Below are positions 26,377-34,392 of a stretch of DNA of 64,000 nucleotides, one piece after another; the stretch's first letter is position 1; the number at the start of each line of letters is the position of its first letter. This DNA comes from CAZHCA01 sp964530825. Lineage in GTDB: Bacteria; Bacteroidota; Bacteroidia; Chitinophagales; Saprospiraceae. The stretch is from NCBI GenBank assembly GCA_964530825.1, contig CAZHCA010000007.1, forward strand, positions 62,001-126,000, given 5' to 3'. The position numbers and the translations under genes were made by a program. The notes under the pieces are model-generated. The model was given only the letters and a program-made list of their open reading frames with translations, was not told where the DNA came from and made no database searches.

Positions 26377-29214
26377 ATGAAACGCTTTCTATTTTGGGTT
26401 TTGCCATTCCTGGGGCTGCTGGGTTGCACGGCTGGGGAGCCACCCCAGCAGAACGCTTCTCCCTTGTCGGAGGTGGCCCGGTCAGCGGTCGATTCGATCC
26501 TGGCTACGCGCCCCTGGGAGGAATGGCAGGCCATGCGTTTGGTGCTCCGCCTGTCCGGCGACCAGCACAAGGTGCGTCCGGCCTTGTTGCAGGCGGTGGC
26601 TGCCGGCCATTTAGGCGGCGTGCTGCTGGAAGACTTCGAACTAACGGCGTATTTACGGTTGCAAGATAGCTTGCGGGCTTTGGGCCCCCTTCCCTTATTT
26701 AACCTGACCCAGGCTACCGGACTCTTACAGGAGCAGTTCACGGACTTGGATTCGGCGCCCGGCATACACACCTGGCCGAGCGAGCTGTCGGATACCCTGC
26801 GCCGGCCGCTGGAAATGATCCGAAACCAGCAGTTGCAAGCGTTGCGCGTGAACCTGCCGGTACAGTTTACCCTGAGGGCCGCCAGTGCAATGCATATTCC
26901 CGACCGGGTGGAGGCGATGCATAATGCCGGCCTTTTGGCGATGGCTAAGGTCGATTCCATTTTCCTGGGCCACCTGCGCGCCGGGGAGTCGGGGCCGGTC
27001 GACTCCCTAATCGACCCCTACCGTCCTTTTTTTGATGCAGGTCTTTCCGCACTCTATCTCGATAGCAGTGCGATCAGCGCTTCTGTTGGAGCGCCGCCGG
27101 GTTGGTTGCGAAATCGCTTGAGCCAGGCTTTTGATTTCGACGGCCTCCTCGTAGCGGAGTGGTCCGGGGAGCTGGCTATGGAGCCTATCGAGGCGGATGC
27201 TTTAGTCGTCGATTCCGCCACCTGGGGCAAAGCCCGGGAATGGTTGCAGGAGCAGCGCCAGCCTGCCGGTGTTCGGCAGCGGGCACATATGCGCCGGATT
27301 ATACGTGCGAAGTGCTGGCTGGACCGGTCCGTCGCAACACCAGCGGACAAGCGCAACCCGGTGCAGGCCATCCAGGCCGCCCTAATGGGTGGCGGGCAGC
27401 CAACTGCCGGGCGTGAGCTGCTACGTCCCAATATCCACGATCGGGTGATCCAGCATTTTGAAAGCCGCCATTGGACGATGGTTCGCCATCAATTGTACGA
27501 GCGCAATACCATTCTACTGCTTAACAAAGCGGGTTTCCTGCCCATCGGCAATACCCATACCCATCGCTTCGAGCTGTTGCCGCTCGGCGCTGATTTTAAC
27601 GCTTTTCAAAAGGCGTTTCGACAATATGCGTCCTTCCGCTTATTGGAGCCGGCCCCAAACGGCCGGTTGCCAGTAGTTTCGGGGGCCAATAAAACGGTAG
27701 GGGTGCTGGTCGGGCCGACCTATCCGATCGATAGCAACCTCATAAATTGGCTGGACACCCTTGCTGCCGACCACCGGCCAGTGGTTATCCATTTTGGGGT
27801 GCATGAGCGGCTGCAGCGATTGGCCGAAGTTCCGGTGTTGATTCAGGGAGCGGACACGGACGACGGTGCACAAACTTATTTGGTTGATGCCCTCTTCGGT
27901 GGAAGGGCTTTTACCGGAAAATTGCGAGCGGATAACGGCAACGGCTGGCTATCCGGCTCGGGCCTGTTGACCACGCCCGACCGACTGGCCTACACCTCTT
28001 CCCTGGAAGTGGGGATTGCGCCCGAGCGCCTCATCGGTATCGATGCCATCGTGCGATCGGCCATCGATGCCGGGGCAACACCCGGCGCCCAGGTACTGGT
28101 TGCTAAGTCGGGCAAGATCATCTACCATAAGGCCTTCGGGCATCACGACTATACGCGGCGCGAGCGCGTCGGGTTGGATGACGTTTACGACTTGGCCTCC
28201 CTCACTAAAATGCTGGCAACCACCCTGAGTGTAATGAAACTGGAAGAGCAAGGGGCAATAGATATCAATGACCCGCTCGATGCCTACCTAAACCTGGATG
28301 ATTCGGCTACTGTAGGAGATATTCGAATCCGAGAGCTATTGACGCACCGCTCGGGATTGCAGCCCCACTTTCCGGTGGGTAACATGCTGTTTTACCGCGA
28401 TAGCATCAATAATGGGTGCGACAGCATTTTTTGCCGGGAAAAGACCGATACCTTCCCCACCCGGGTGGCTGCGCGCTTTTTCCTGCGGGCCGGGTACCAG
28501 GACTCCATCCGGCTGGCCGTGAGCCGCCTGCCACTGCGCGAGGCGCGCTTCCGCTACAGCGATGTTAACTTTTATTTGCTCCAGCAGGTGATCGAAGCCC
28601 AAACCGGTCAGGGCCTGGATCGCTTCGCCCGCCGAAATTTTTACCGGCCGCTGGGCCTGGTCACCATGGGTTACTTGCCCCTTGATCACTTGCGGAGCCG
28701 GCAAATCGTTCCTACAGAGCTCGATGCCAGCTGGCGCCGCCAGGTGCTGCACGGAGACGTGCACGATGAGGCGGCTGCCCTACTCGGCGGCGTGGGTGGC
28801 CATGCCGGACTATTCGGCAATACCTACGCGGTAGGCGTGATCGGGCAGATGCTCTTGCAACAGGGGCGCTACGGGGGAATCACTTGTTTCCGAACCGAAA
28901 CGGTTCGGGAGTTTACCCGTACTCAACCTGGAACAAAGCGCGGTCTGGGCTTTGATAAGCCCAACCGGTACAACGCCAAATACCGGGCCTATCAAGCATC
29001 GCCGGCTACCTTTGGCCACCTGGGCTTCACCGGTACCTCGGTCTGGATCGATCCCAGCGCAGAACTGGTCTTTGTGTTCCTTTCCAATCGGGTCCACCCC
29101 AGCCGTAAAAACCGCAAACTACAGGCGCGCCGCGTGCGCAGTCGTGCCCACCAGATCGTTTACGATGCGCTGGATTCCTACCGGTTTGAATGGCCCTATC
29201 TGGAGGAGGTGTAG
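26377..29214 (+). CDS. Lipoprotein with degenerate GH3 domain fused to serine beta-lactamase-fold esterase
   Basis: A 945-residue lipoprotein; start at ATG 26377 because the signal and lipobox (LLGC, about residue 15) follow at once. Residues 40-330 follow the layout of a NagZ-type GH3 N-terminal domain, but the KHFPGHG motif is absent (the spot reads AKVDSIFLGHLRAGES) and the catalytic-Asp loop reads AEWSGELAM. Residues about 585-945 are a class-C beta-lactamase/DD-peptidase fold with S608-LTK, a YSDVN motif at 727, and GGHAGLFG at the place of the KTG box. The GH3+esterase fusion is known in Bacteroidota and probably acts on cell-wall sugars or peptides. Here only the esterase half looks catalytic. 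Confidence 0.82.
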   Translation: MKRFLFWVLPFLGLLGCTAGEPPQQNASPLSEVARSAVDSILATRPWEEWQAMRLVLRLSGDQHKVRPALLQAVAAGHLGGVLLEDFELTAYLRLQDSLRALGPLPLFNLTQATGLLQEQFTDLDSAPGIHTWPSELSDTLRRPLEMIRNQQLQALRVNLPVQFTLRAASAMHIPDRVEAMHNAGLLAMAKVDSIFLGHLRAGESGPVDSLIDPYRPFFDAGLSALYLDSSAISASVGAPPGWLRNRLSQAFDFDGLLVAEWSGELAMEPIEADALVVDSATWGKAREWLQEQRQPAGVRQRAHMRRIIRAKCWLDRSVATPADKRNPVQAIQAALMGGGQPTAGRELLRPNIHDRVIQHFESRHWTMVRHQLYERNTILLLNKAGFLPIGNTHTHRFELLPLGADFNAFQKAFRQYASFRLLEPAPNGRLPVVSGANKTVGVLVGPTYPIDSNLINWLDTLAADHRPVVIHFGVHERLQRLAEVPVLIQGADTDDGAQTYLVDALFGGRAFTGKLRADNGNGWLSGSGLLTTPDRLAYTSSLEVGIAPERLIGIDAIVRSAIDAGATPGAQVLVAKSGKIIYHKAFGHHDYTRRERVGLDDVYDLASLTKMLATTLSVMKLEEQGAIDINDPLDAYLNLDDSATVGDIRIRELLTHRSGLQPHFPVGNMLFYRDSINNGCDSIFCREKTDTFPTRVAARFFLRAGYQDSIRLAVSRLPLREARFRYSDVNFYLLQQVIEAQTGQGLDRFARRNFYRPLGLVTMGYLPLDHLRSRQIVPTELDASWRRQVLHGDVHDEAAALLGGVGGHAGLFGNTYAVGVIGQMLLQQGRYGGITCFRTETVREFTRTQPGTKRGLGFDKPNRYNAKYRAYQASPATFGHLGFTGTSVWIDPSAELVFVFLSNRVHPSRKNRKLQARRVRSRAHQIVYDALDSYRFEWPYLEEV

Positions 29215-29311
29215 CGCTGCTGTGATGGCGTTAAGTGGATGGGATTTCTTTTCGGTCCAAGGTCTGATTGCTAAACCTGTACACTGTATAGCTGGCTTTT
29301 CCGATACCCCA

Positions 29312-29971
29312 TCAATCACGCCAAAGAAAAGGATAGAGTACCAGGGCTACGGCCAGTAGCACCAGGTCGATGCCTACCAGGATCAGTACATCCGAGTCGG
29401 TGCTGGTATCGGTGAGCAGGCCTAGGGCGCTGGCCGAAAGTTTGATGAGGGTCATCAGGATGGGGATGACCAGCGGAAAACTCAGAATGGCAATGAGGGT
29501 GGCATTGTTAGAGGCCTTAGAAGCGATGGCCGAGATGAAGGTGAAGGTTATGGAAAAACCTGCGCTGGCCAGAAATATGGCCGTGATGAACTGACCCGTA
29601 CGGCGCACCGGATTACCGCCCACCACGCCCAGGCCAAACCAGATGAGCAGGCTCAGCAAGAGTAAGAGCAATACGTTGTAAATGATCTTCGCCAGGATGA
29701 CAGCAATGGGGTGGGTCAGGGTGTAATAGTAGAGCTGGCGGGCGCCGCTCTCCTCCTGAAAGCTCTTGGTGATAGCATTGACCGAGGCGAACAGCATGAT
29801 GATCCAGAAAGTGACGTGCCAAACCTGGGGGTCGAGATTGATGAAGGCCGAATAGACGATAAAAATGGTCGAGAATACGTACAATAGAATGCCACTGATG
29901 GCGTAACTCGATCGCCACTCCAGCAGCAGCTCTTTGCGCAACAACCAGTACACCGACGTCCAAAGGTTCAT
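29312..29971 (-). CDS. ccmB: Haem exporter permease CcmB
   Basis: A 219-residue integral membrane protein with six hydrophobic segments. The family signature is recognisable in 'RKELLLEWRSSYAISGI' and 'SFQEESGARQLYYYTLTH', and the length matches CcmB. It is the membrane partner of CcmA in haem handling for c-type cytochrome maturation. It stands alone on the minus strand, convergent to the GH3/esterase gene, whereas ccmC and ccmD lie on the plus strand about 5.7 kb away. In most Bacteroidota they are adjacent and co-directional. Confidence 0.92.
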   Translation of the reverse strand: MNLWTSVYWLLRKELLLEWRSSYAISGILLYVFSTIFIVYSAFINLDPQVWHVTFWIIMLFASVNAITKSFQEESGARQLYYYTLTHPIAVILAKIIYNVLLLLLLSLLIWFGLGVVGGNPVRRTGQFITAIFLASAGFSITFTFISAIASKASNNATLIAILSFPLVIPILMTLIKLSASALGLLTDTSTDSDVLILVGIDLVLLAVALVLYPFLWRD

Positions 29972-30087
29972 GGGCGGAAGATACGAATTTCTAGAGGGTG
30001 CGCCTTTTCGCTAAGCTTTTCCGTTCATGGTAATTAGGAAGAATATGAAAAAAAAGTAATTTAGGAACTATCCTAAACCTCCGCCCC

Positions 30088-32856
30088 ATGCAATTTATGC
30101 CCCAACACGAGTCAGCCATCTTCATCAATTATCGCCAAGACGATACCGAAATTTTTGCTGATAAACTCAAGGATCTTTTTAATTCCTACCTGCCGCCCCG
30201 CTCCTGGTTTCTGGATACCGAATCTATTGATTACGGTGAGGGTATTCCCGAAGCAGTGCTTCGGCATCTGGAAAAGTCAAAGGTGTTGTTGGTATTGATC
30301 GGGCCGCAGTGGGTTAACGCGACAGACACCGATGGCGATCGCCGTCTGTTGCAACCATATGATTGGGTGCGCCGGGAGATTGAAATAGCCAAAGAACAGG
30401 AGAAACGCATTATTCCAATCGTTTATGGAAGAGCGGATTTCAAAAATAAGGCAGCCCACTGGCTGAAAAAGAAAGTACCCAGCCTGGATTTCTTGGAGAA
30501 CTGCAAGTTCTTCACGGTTTCTCGTGAAAATATCGATGAAAAATGCCAAGAACTGCTTGCATTCATTGCCAGTGAGGCGGGTTTGCCTTATCAACCTCCG
30601 CAACCTTCGGCCCTAAAACCGGCAGCGTCAACCACACCTGAAATACTGGACCGGCATTTTCCCATCCATGAAGATTTCCAGAAGCCCGACCAGACCAAAC
30701 CGCCTTTCAAAGGATTGGAACATTTTGAAGAATCTGAGGCATCCATTTTCTTTGGTCGGTCGGCTGAGATTTTGAAGTTGTGTCGCGCTGTGACGACCTA
30801 TCCGCTGGTGTTGTTGTACGGGCAATCCGGGGCCGGTAAATCCTCCTTGCTTTATGCTGGGGTGCTGCCCCGTATGAAAAAGCACTACCACGGGGTGTAT
30901 CTGCGCCGCAAGCGCTCGCCTGGATTCCCGCGCCAAATAGATGATAAATTGTCCGAGTTAGCAGTTGGCGAACGCCCCACGCTGTGGATCCTTGACCAAG
31001 TAGAGGAAATCTTTACGGATCCCGGTCCGGACAAAGTTGGCGAATTAAACGGAATGCTGGAAAGACTAAACCGGATGGAAGCAGATCGGCCCAGCGATGT
31101 GGTGGTATTGGGATTTCGTTCCGAGTTTTTCTCTAACATTGAAGCGACGCTGATCGACAGTAAGGGCACGATGTTGACCCAAGACCAAAAGGTTTTTCTG
31201 CAACCCCTCCGGGCAGCGGGTTTGCGGGAGGCCATACTTGGTATTGCGCACCATGCGGAGCTAAGCGAACGGTTTAAGCTGCGCGTTGAAGAAAAGCTGG
31301 CCGAAGCAATGAGCCGCGATCTGTTGGCGCCCCAAACCGAATCCGCCCATGTGGGACCGCTATTACAATACCAGTTACGTAAAATGTGGGACCTGGCTGA
31401 GCAAAAGCGAAGTGCTGATCATGAGTATATCCATTTTAATGAGGCCGATTACCAAAATATAAAAAAGGACAGCCTGGATGCTTTATTCGACGACCAGTTG
31501 GACGAGCTGCGGGCTGATTGGGCTAAGGCCGTGGATAGTGGCTTGGTCCTGGATGTGTTATACGGTTATACGACACCATCACAAACGGCCGCTTTCCAAA
31601 AGGATGAGGCGGTCAAAGGTCGCTACCGGCACATCGATGGCTTTCCGAAGCTGTTTCTTCGATTGAAGCATCACACTAAATTACTGATACCCGGCGGCAC
31701 CAGCAAGTCCCCCGGCGCTCGACTTGCCCACGACGCTTTGGCCAAAGTGGTGCATCTGCGACACCTTAATTCCGATGCGCCTGGCCAGCGGGCGCAGCGA
31801 CTGGTCAATACCAAACGGCGCGAGTTAAAATTACACCGGTCGGCTACGGGCCAACTGTTTAGCGAAAATGAGATCATTACCATCCTGGCCGGACGAAACG
31901 CCATGGAAGCCGTCCCGTCTGAAGTACAGCAACACCTCGAAACCGATAATCAACTGTACCAGGAACAAAAACAGAATCGCTTTAAACTCGCAATGGAGGC
32001 GGCCCGGAACGATATAAATAACTTGGACTACGAAGCTGCCTTAGACAACCTGGAGACCGCCGCCCGCGAGCAAATAGAGCTATCTCAGGTAAGCAGTTGC
32101 GCACTGCGCTTGCCCTTTTTCTTTAGCCTGCAGCAAGCGGGCGACCGTTTAGCCCGGGCTTTCGACTTTTTGAGCGACTTACCGACCGGACCGGAACAAC
32201 TGCTAGCCCTAAAGCAGGCCAGCCAAAAACCTGCAGCCCTGCGCTCCGGGCCTGCCCAATTACCCCAGCAGTGGCATCCGGTATTCGAGGAAGACCAAAA
32301 ACGGCACCTGCCGGAACTGAAGCCCATACCGGGTGGCGCCTACAAAATGGGCAGTGAACATGGATACCCCGACGAAAAACCTGTACATGAAGTCACGGTT
32401 AGCGACTTTTATATGAGCGCTGCCCCCATAACCTGCTGGCAGTACGGTCTTTTCTGCCGCTTGGAAGGTAAAAAAATACCCAACGATTCGGGCTTTGGCC
32501 GGGCCGGACGGCCGGTCATCAACGTCACCTGGTACGATGCCGTCGACTACTGTATCTGGTTAAGTAATTGGCTGGGCCTTCCTCCCGTGTACGAGCGGGA
32601 AGGAGATGGCATTACGGTCCATTGGCAGCGCGATGGTTTTCGCCTGCCCACGGAAGCAGAGTGGGAGTACGCCGCCCGGGAGGGCGGTAAAGACGTACGC
32701 TTCGGCAATGGTAAGCAAAAGGCCAATCCGGCAGAAGTAAATTTCAACGCTGATGCCCAATACAACCAGGCTGCGCGTGTGCCAGCGGAATGGTATGTGC
32801 CCGGAGAAGCCCGGGAGTGCACTACGCCCGTCGGGACTTTTCCCCCAACGATTTAG
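30088..32856 (+). CDS. TIR - STAND NTPase - FGE protein, frame broken near the end
   Basis: Read in order: a TIR domain (residues 1-150; 'SAIFINYRQDD', 'GPQW', and 'DWVRREIEIA' with the likely catalytic Glu); an nSTAND NTPase from about 205 ('GLEHFEESEASIFFGRSAEI'), with Walker A GQSGAGKSS at about 245-253 and Walker B ILDQVEEIF at about 301-309; a helical region (about 575-720); and an FGE-sulfatase fold from about 741 ('PIPGGAYKMGS', 'FRLPTEAEWEYAARE'). TIR domains in such receptors typically cleave NAD+ on activation; the STAND module is the switch and the FGE part the sensor. The frame ends at a TAG at 32854-32856. Adding one C to the run at 32842-32846 joins it to the downstream frame and restores the FGE consensus, giving 1014 residues. 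Confidence 0.85.
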   Translation: MQFMPQHESAIFINYRQDDTEIFADKLKDLFNSYLPPRSWFLDTESIDYGEGIPEAVLRHLEKSKVLLVLIGPQWVNATDTDGDRRLLQPYDWVRREIEIAKEQEKRIIPIVYGRADFKNKAAHWLKKKVPSLDFLENCKFFTVSRENIDEKCQELLAFIASEAGLPYQPPQPSALKPAASTTPEILDRHFPIHEDFQKPDQTKPPFKGLEHFEESEASIFFGRSAEILKLCRAVTTYPLVLLYGQSGAGKSSLLYAGVLPRMKKHYHGVYLRRKRSPGFPRQIDDKLSELAVGERPTLWILDQVEEIFTDPGPDKVGELNGMLERLNRMEADRPSDVVVLGFRSEFFSNIEATLIDSKGTMLTQDQKVFLQPLRAAGLREAILGIAHHAELSERFKLRVEEKLAEAMSRDLLAPQTESAHVGPLLQYQLRKMWDLAEQKRSADHEYIHFNEADYQNIKKDSLDALFDDQLDELRADWAKAVDSGLVLDVLYGYTTPSQTAAFQKDEAVKGRYRHIDGFPKLFLRLKHHTKLLIPGGTSKSPGARLAHDALAKVVHLRHLNSDAPGQRAQRLVNTKRRELKLHRSATGQLFSENEIITILAGRNAMEAVPSEVQQHLETDNQLYQEQKQNRFKLAMEAARNDINNLDYEAALDNLETAAREQIELSQVSSCALRLPFFFSLQQAGDRLARAFDFLSDLPTGPEQLLALKQASQKPAALRSGPAQLPQQWHPVFEEDQKRHLPELKPIPGGAYKMGSEHGYPDEKPVHEVTVSDFYMSAAPITCWQYGLFCRLEGKKIPNDSGFGRAGRPVINVTWYDAVDYCIWLSNWLGLPPVYEREGDGITVHWQRDGFRLPTEAEWEYAAREGGKDVRFGNGKQKANPAEVNFNADAQYNQAARVPAEWYVPGEARECTTPVGTFPPTI

Positions 32857-33131
32857 GATTATGCGACATGAGCGGTAACGTGCTGGAGTGGTGCTGGGAC
32901 CGTTGGAGTGAAGGCGATTATTACCGGGAAAGTGAGGGGGCTACGAATCCAACAGGACCAGAAGAGGGAAAAGAAACCGGCCGGGTGGTTCGTGGCGGGT
33001 CCTGGTACCTTACTGCAATTGCTTGCCGTTCTTCGTTCCGCCTTGGGTACCTTCCGATCTTTCAGGTTTACGATATTGGCTTTCGGGTTGTCCGGCGCCC
33101 GATTCCCTCGGGTTCTTTTACCCTTCCGTAG
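32847..33131 (+). pseudogene. C-terminal part of the FGE domain, out of frame with its gene
   Basis: From 32847 the plus-strand frame reads 'NDLGLCDMSGNVLEWCWD', then 'GRVVRGGSW', then 'GFRVVRRP': the standard end of an FGE-sulfatase domain and the missing part of the TIR-STAND-FGE gene. It is one base out of register with it. No plausible start of its own exists, so this is the severed tail. Possible explanations are a real single-base deletion, slippage at C5, or a sequencing or assembly error. Confidence 0.8.
33006..33098 (+). repeat. Candidate DGR variable region (VR) in the FGE tail
   Basis: The segment between GGSW (33003-33005 is the Trp codon) and GFRVV encodes scattered Tyr, Leu, Phe, Ile, Val and Asp residues in the positions that are Asn-rich in non-diversified FGE and C-type-lectin folds. 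That is the usual place and look of the variable region of DGR targets. The similar stretch at 33333-33392 supports it. Confidence 0.6.
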
Positions 33132-33188
33132 CGATAGCGAAGGAAGTGTGGGAGGGGATGGCGGGCGGCCCGATTTTTTTGGAAGCGG

Positions 33189-33335
33189 TTAATTAGGTAG
33201 TTTTTTCAGCGAGAGATTGGCTTTTTTCAGAAGGAGTCTTTTTTCTACAGTGGGGGCATGGTAAGCTTCCAGGTACTGCTCCAGTAGGTCGCCTAACAAG
33301 TGCTGGATGCGATCACCCAGGGTAAGTTTGAAACC
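33189..33335 (-). pseudogene. avd: Fragment of DGR accessory protein Avd
   Basis: About 48 codons read 'GFKLTLGDRIQ', then 'LLGDLLEQYLEAYHAP', then 'KRLLLKKANLSLKKL', and stop. This is the middle of an Avd/four-helix-bundle protein: RFTLGDRI, a Leu-rich helix ending in EAYY, then an ANLxLekL helix. The normal first helix and the final two (starting LRxLLRL) are missing, so the gene is truncated at both ends. Avd is the structural partner of the DGR reverse transcriptase. The fragment abuts the template-like repeat at about 33333, on the opposite strand from the target gene. Confidence 0.65.
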
Positions 33336-33392
33336 AACAGGAACCATCCTACAAATCGGAACAATAATGTCGGTTTTCGGGTCGTCCGGCAC
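33333..33392 (+). repeat. DGR template-repeat-like sequence (TR)
   Basis: Read in frame it gives 'TNRNHPTNRNNNVGFRVVRH', the AAY-rich sequence typical of a DGR template. By hand alignment to the VR window 33039-33098 without gaps, 14 of 18 template A positions differ but only 11 of 42 non-A positions do. The excess at A is the DGR fingerprint. The non-A differences mean that it is not the immediate template of this VR, or that both have aged. It could alternatively be the tail of a second, lost FGE gene. Confidence 0.55.
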
Positions 33393-33561
33393 TTATCACC
33401 TTGGTCAGTATTGCTCCGCCGACATTGCCGGTTCATGCGTACCATGGTAAGCGCGAGTTTTATCCCGTCTCGAGCCGAGACCAATAAGTCGAGCAGCGCG
33501 TGCGGCTGGTACCTTTGGGGGGGAAGGTCGTACGCGTTTTTCAACCCATGCGTAATCCGGG
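33393..33561. other. Unrecognised sequence after the TR-like repeat
   Basis: About 170 bases with no frame I recognise. In an intact DGR the reverse transcriptase could start here. Neither strand shows an RT motif such as YxDD, so the RT is absent from this spot. Confidence 0.4.
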
Positions 33562-34074
33562 TTAATGTAGGGGGCTTACGCCACTAGCTGTAGCCAGCAC
33601 ATCGGCATAAGCTATTAATTGCTGCCGTACGCCAGCAATCTCTTGGCGCAGTTCGCCGGCGTGGGGCCATTGGCGCTCGTACTGCGGGGCCGAGATGTCG
33701 GGGGGCTTATGATCCTCGTAATCTTTCAGGAGAGGGTGCCATTTGGCGAGTAACGGGCGCAGCACCTTATTAAGCACGCCTACGGCGATATGTCCCAGCG
33801 TAGTGTCGTCTTTCGCGGCCGGCGTAGCGATCGAAGGACCGTATTTTTTGAGAATCCCGCGCGTTGTTTCAAACAAGGAATAGAAAGAGGCAAGCGCTTC
33901 GCGCAGCAACCCTTCATTTTCTTTGAGTTCTTGTACAGTGACACGGGTGACCAATTCCACATAAATTTCCCAAGAGGCATTGCGTTGCTGGTCGTCGACT
34001 TTCCAATTCGTTTCGATATTAAGGAAAGGTAATTTCACGCCAATGTTGAATCCGGTGAAGGTAGCTGAAGGCAT
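33562..34074 (-). CDS. Uncharacterised protein beside the TIR-STAND-FGE locus
   Basis: A 170-residue soluble, mostly helical protein; ATG at 34074 preferred to a TTG six codons earlier. Visible blocks: 'TGFNIGVKLPFLNIETNWKV', a helical core ('ELVTRVTVQEL', 'FYSLFETTRGILKKYGPS'), 'LNKVLRPLLAKWHPLLKDYE', and a C-terminal helix pair ending 'YADVLATASGV'. I believe this is a conserved family of unknown function that recurs near bacterial conflict genes, but that is from memory. It has normal codon use and an intact frame, unlike its damaged DGR neighbours, and lies on the opposite strand from the TIR gene. Confidence 0.75.
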   Translation of the reverse strand: MPSATFTGFNIGVKLPFLNIETNWKVDDQQRNASWEIYVELVTRVTVQELKENEGLLREALASFYSLFETTRGILKKYGPSIATPAAKDDTTLGHIAVGVLNKVLRPLLAKWHPLLKDYEDHKPPDISAPQYERQWPHAGELRQEIAGVRQQLIAYADVLATASGVSPLH

Positions 34075-34392
34075 AGTGCGACTGGTTTGCAAGAAATATA
34101 CAGTTTTTGCATAAAATGAACGGAATGGCCCAGACGTATTTTAGGGGAAGCTTACACCAGCATTTGCCAGTGGCTAAGCGTTTTGACAGTCAGCAACAAA
34201 TGTTGGCGGTCAAGGATGGGCATGCGGCCTTGGCCGGACCTACGACAGCACATCTGGCGTACGCGAGGGGTAAGAAGCAGCTACAGGAGCCCCTATGTAG
34301 GGTTGCAGCCTGTGGCTTGCGGGAGCGCGATTATTGGATATCTAGGGAAATGTGCCTATTTTTTCCATCATGATTGCAGCTGAAGACGTACT
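34075..34392. other. Intergenic stretch, nothing recognised
   Basis: About 320 bases between divergent genes. A frame of 88 residues (34107-34373) lacks any protein-like character. The promoters of the two flanking genes should lie here, but I cannot place them. Confidence 0.4.

Noticed and set aside
33293..33544. Minus-strand frame of 83 residues as a possible RT fragment
   Set aside because: No reverse transcriptase motif can be seen; it overlaps the repeat in another frame.
33300..33587. Plus-strand frame of 95 residues ending after GFRVV
   Set aside because: Only the 'NRNNNVGFRVV' part looks like protein; the rest is low-quality. Treated as a template-like repeat instead of a gene.
34107..34373. 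Plus-strand frame of 88 residues
   Set aside because: Composition is not protein-like and no start signal or relative is recognised.
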